Shown here piece by piece: positions 21,502 through 22,279 of a stretch of DNA of 22,279 bases. The first letter of the stretch is position 1. Every line of letters begins with the position of its first letter. Source of the stretch: CAYNWK01 sp964400875 (GTDB taxonomy: Bacteria > Chloroflexota > Anaerolineae > Anaerolineales > UBA4823); the NCBI GenBank assembly GCA_964400875.1, contig CAYNWK010000069.1, positions 1-22,279 on the forward strand, read 5' to 3'. Made by a program: the position numbers and the translations under genes. Under the pieces are notes generated by a model. That model had not been told where the DNA came from and searched no databases. It saw nothing but the letters and a program-made list of their open reading frames with translations.

Positions 21502-22279
21502 CTAGAATCCTTTTTTATAGCTGTCCAGTAAGTGCCATGGTTCGAAGCCACAGGCCTGGTACAGTCCCCGGGCAGCTTCGTTTTGCCCAAAATGAGCAAC
21601 CGTAGCGAATCTCATCCCGGCGGCCGCCATTTTCTGCATCCCGTACAGAAGGAGCGCTTGACCAAAACCACGACGTCGATGATCCTTGTGCGTGCCGACC
21701 GGCTCGAAAAGTCCGGTGCGATTCAGACGATCGTACCAGGTGACGGTGAAGGCCACGAAGGAACCATCCGGGGCCTGGATGACCAACTCCCGTTCGGGCT
21801 CATAGCCAGGAGATTCCATCACTTTCCGGTATAACTCTGGGGTCCAGTTCACTTTGAAAGCGGCGTTATGTACGTCAGCCAGGGCGGCAGCGTCTTCAAT
21901 ACTTTTAGCCGAACGGAACGAATAACCCTGCGGGAGAGCAGGCACAGCAATGGAATTTATCTCGATGCGGTTCAAGACATAAGGTAACTCATCGTCTGGT
22001 TCCCAACCCAATGCCTTGAGCAGTTCGATTCGAGCTGTGTCACCCCGAAATGCATCCGCGTAGATGCAGTCACCCGCAATTTCGTGCTGGCGCATGAGTT
22101 CTACGGTACGGTTACCAGCGTATTCCAGAACTTCGCGTTCAAGATCATCGCCCCGCAGATCGGGGCGCACCTGCGCATCAAAACTCTTATGGCTGGGGTC
22201 AGCCAGCAGCCATGCGGCCATCCCTTGATCATCTTCCCAGATCGTCATGAGTTCAACCGGGTCGTAATATTTGTTGCCA
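21502..22279 (-). CDS. GNAT-family N-acetyltransferase (5' end cut by window edge)
   Basis: At least 258 residues of a GNAT protein. The frame is open beyond ATG 22248 to the window edge and reads GNKYYDPVEL before it, so the true start probably lies outside. The C-terminal GNAT domain has the acetyl-CoA motif THKDHRRRGFGQALLLYGM, with RRRGFG as the pyrophosphate loop, and ends NEAARGLYQACGFEPW. An N-terminal GNAT-like half, including PYVLNRIEI, precedes it, so it looks like a tandem GNAT. The acceptor is unknown. Confidence 0.88.
   Translation of the reverse strand, partial: GNKYYDPVELMTIWEDDQGMAAWLLADPSHKSFDAQVRPDLRGDDLEREVLEYAGNRTVELMRQHEIAGDCIYADAFRGDTARIELLKALGWEPDDELPYVLNRIEINSIAVPALPQGYSFRSAKSIEDAAALADVHNAAFKVNWTPELYRKVMESPGYEPERELVIQAPDGSFVAFTVTWYDRLNRTGLFEPVGTHKDHRRRGFGQALLLYGMQKMAAAGMRFATVAHFGQNEAARGLYQACGFEPWHLLDSYKKGF

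Overview
The window is GC-rich bacterial chromosome with densely packed, mostly minus-strand genes for small catabolic, detoxification and housekeeping enzymes. The best guess for the source is an Anaerolineae-like member of the Chloroflexota. This rests on gene content (a polytopic sulfite-oxidase-type protein, a membrane-bound aminopropyltransferase-like protein, many stand-alone DinB, DUF1801, MmcQ and GNAT genes) and on a secreted protein ending in FLPTVVR, an ending common in that phylum. It is an inference; there is no rRNA or marker gene here.

Layout. 1-2355 (-): an apparent operon of a SAM methyltransferase, methionine aminopeptidase (map) and a class III nucleotide cyclase cut by the window edge. 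2469-3103: two copies of a short hairpin element that looks like a MITE, flanking a four-helix membrane protein gene, then a terminator-like hairpin. 3127-6153 (-): an AraC-family regulator and a membrane-embedded spermidine-synthase-like protein. 6154-8083 (+): a promoter and structured leader, then a membrane-anchored molybdopterin oxidoreductase whose stop codon overlaps that of a convergent APH(6)-type kinase (8080-9018, -). 9442-10323 (+): an SDR oxidoreductase. 10362-13119 (-): a PNPOx-like protein, a ring-cleaving VOC dioxygenase, an unknown two-helix membrane protein and a DUF1801 protein. 13323-15171 (-): the merB-like gene, a GNAT and a DinB protein. 15291-19687 (-): a secreted protein, a HAD phosphatase, a phosphotransferase and two methyltransferases, one of them tam-like. 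19753-22279 (-): an MmcQ/YjbR protein, a second DUF1801 protein, an alpha/beta hydrolase and a GNAT cut by the window edge.

The standout is 13323-14069 on the minus strand. A naive reading gives three broken pieces of an alkylmercury lyase (MerB) homologue. The pieces share one frame, there is no frameshift, and they are separated by exactly two in-frame UGA codons. By alignment from memory with MerB, the UGAs fall on the two catalytic cysteines (Cys96 and Cys159), and the catalytic Asp99 is kept at Asp129. Each UGA is followed at the proper distance by a SECIS-like hairpin; the second has a 7-bp perfect stem and a GGUC loop, as in E. coli fdhF. The simplest reading is an intact 248-residue selenoprotein with selenocysteine at both mercury-binding positions (Sec126 and Sec201), not a pseudogene. 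Other genes here end normally at TGA, so UGA is not globally reassigned. No selA/B/C/D, merA, merR or mercury-transport gene lies in the window, so the Sec machinery and the physiological role must be sought elsewhere in the genome.
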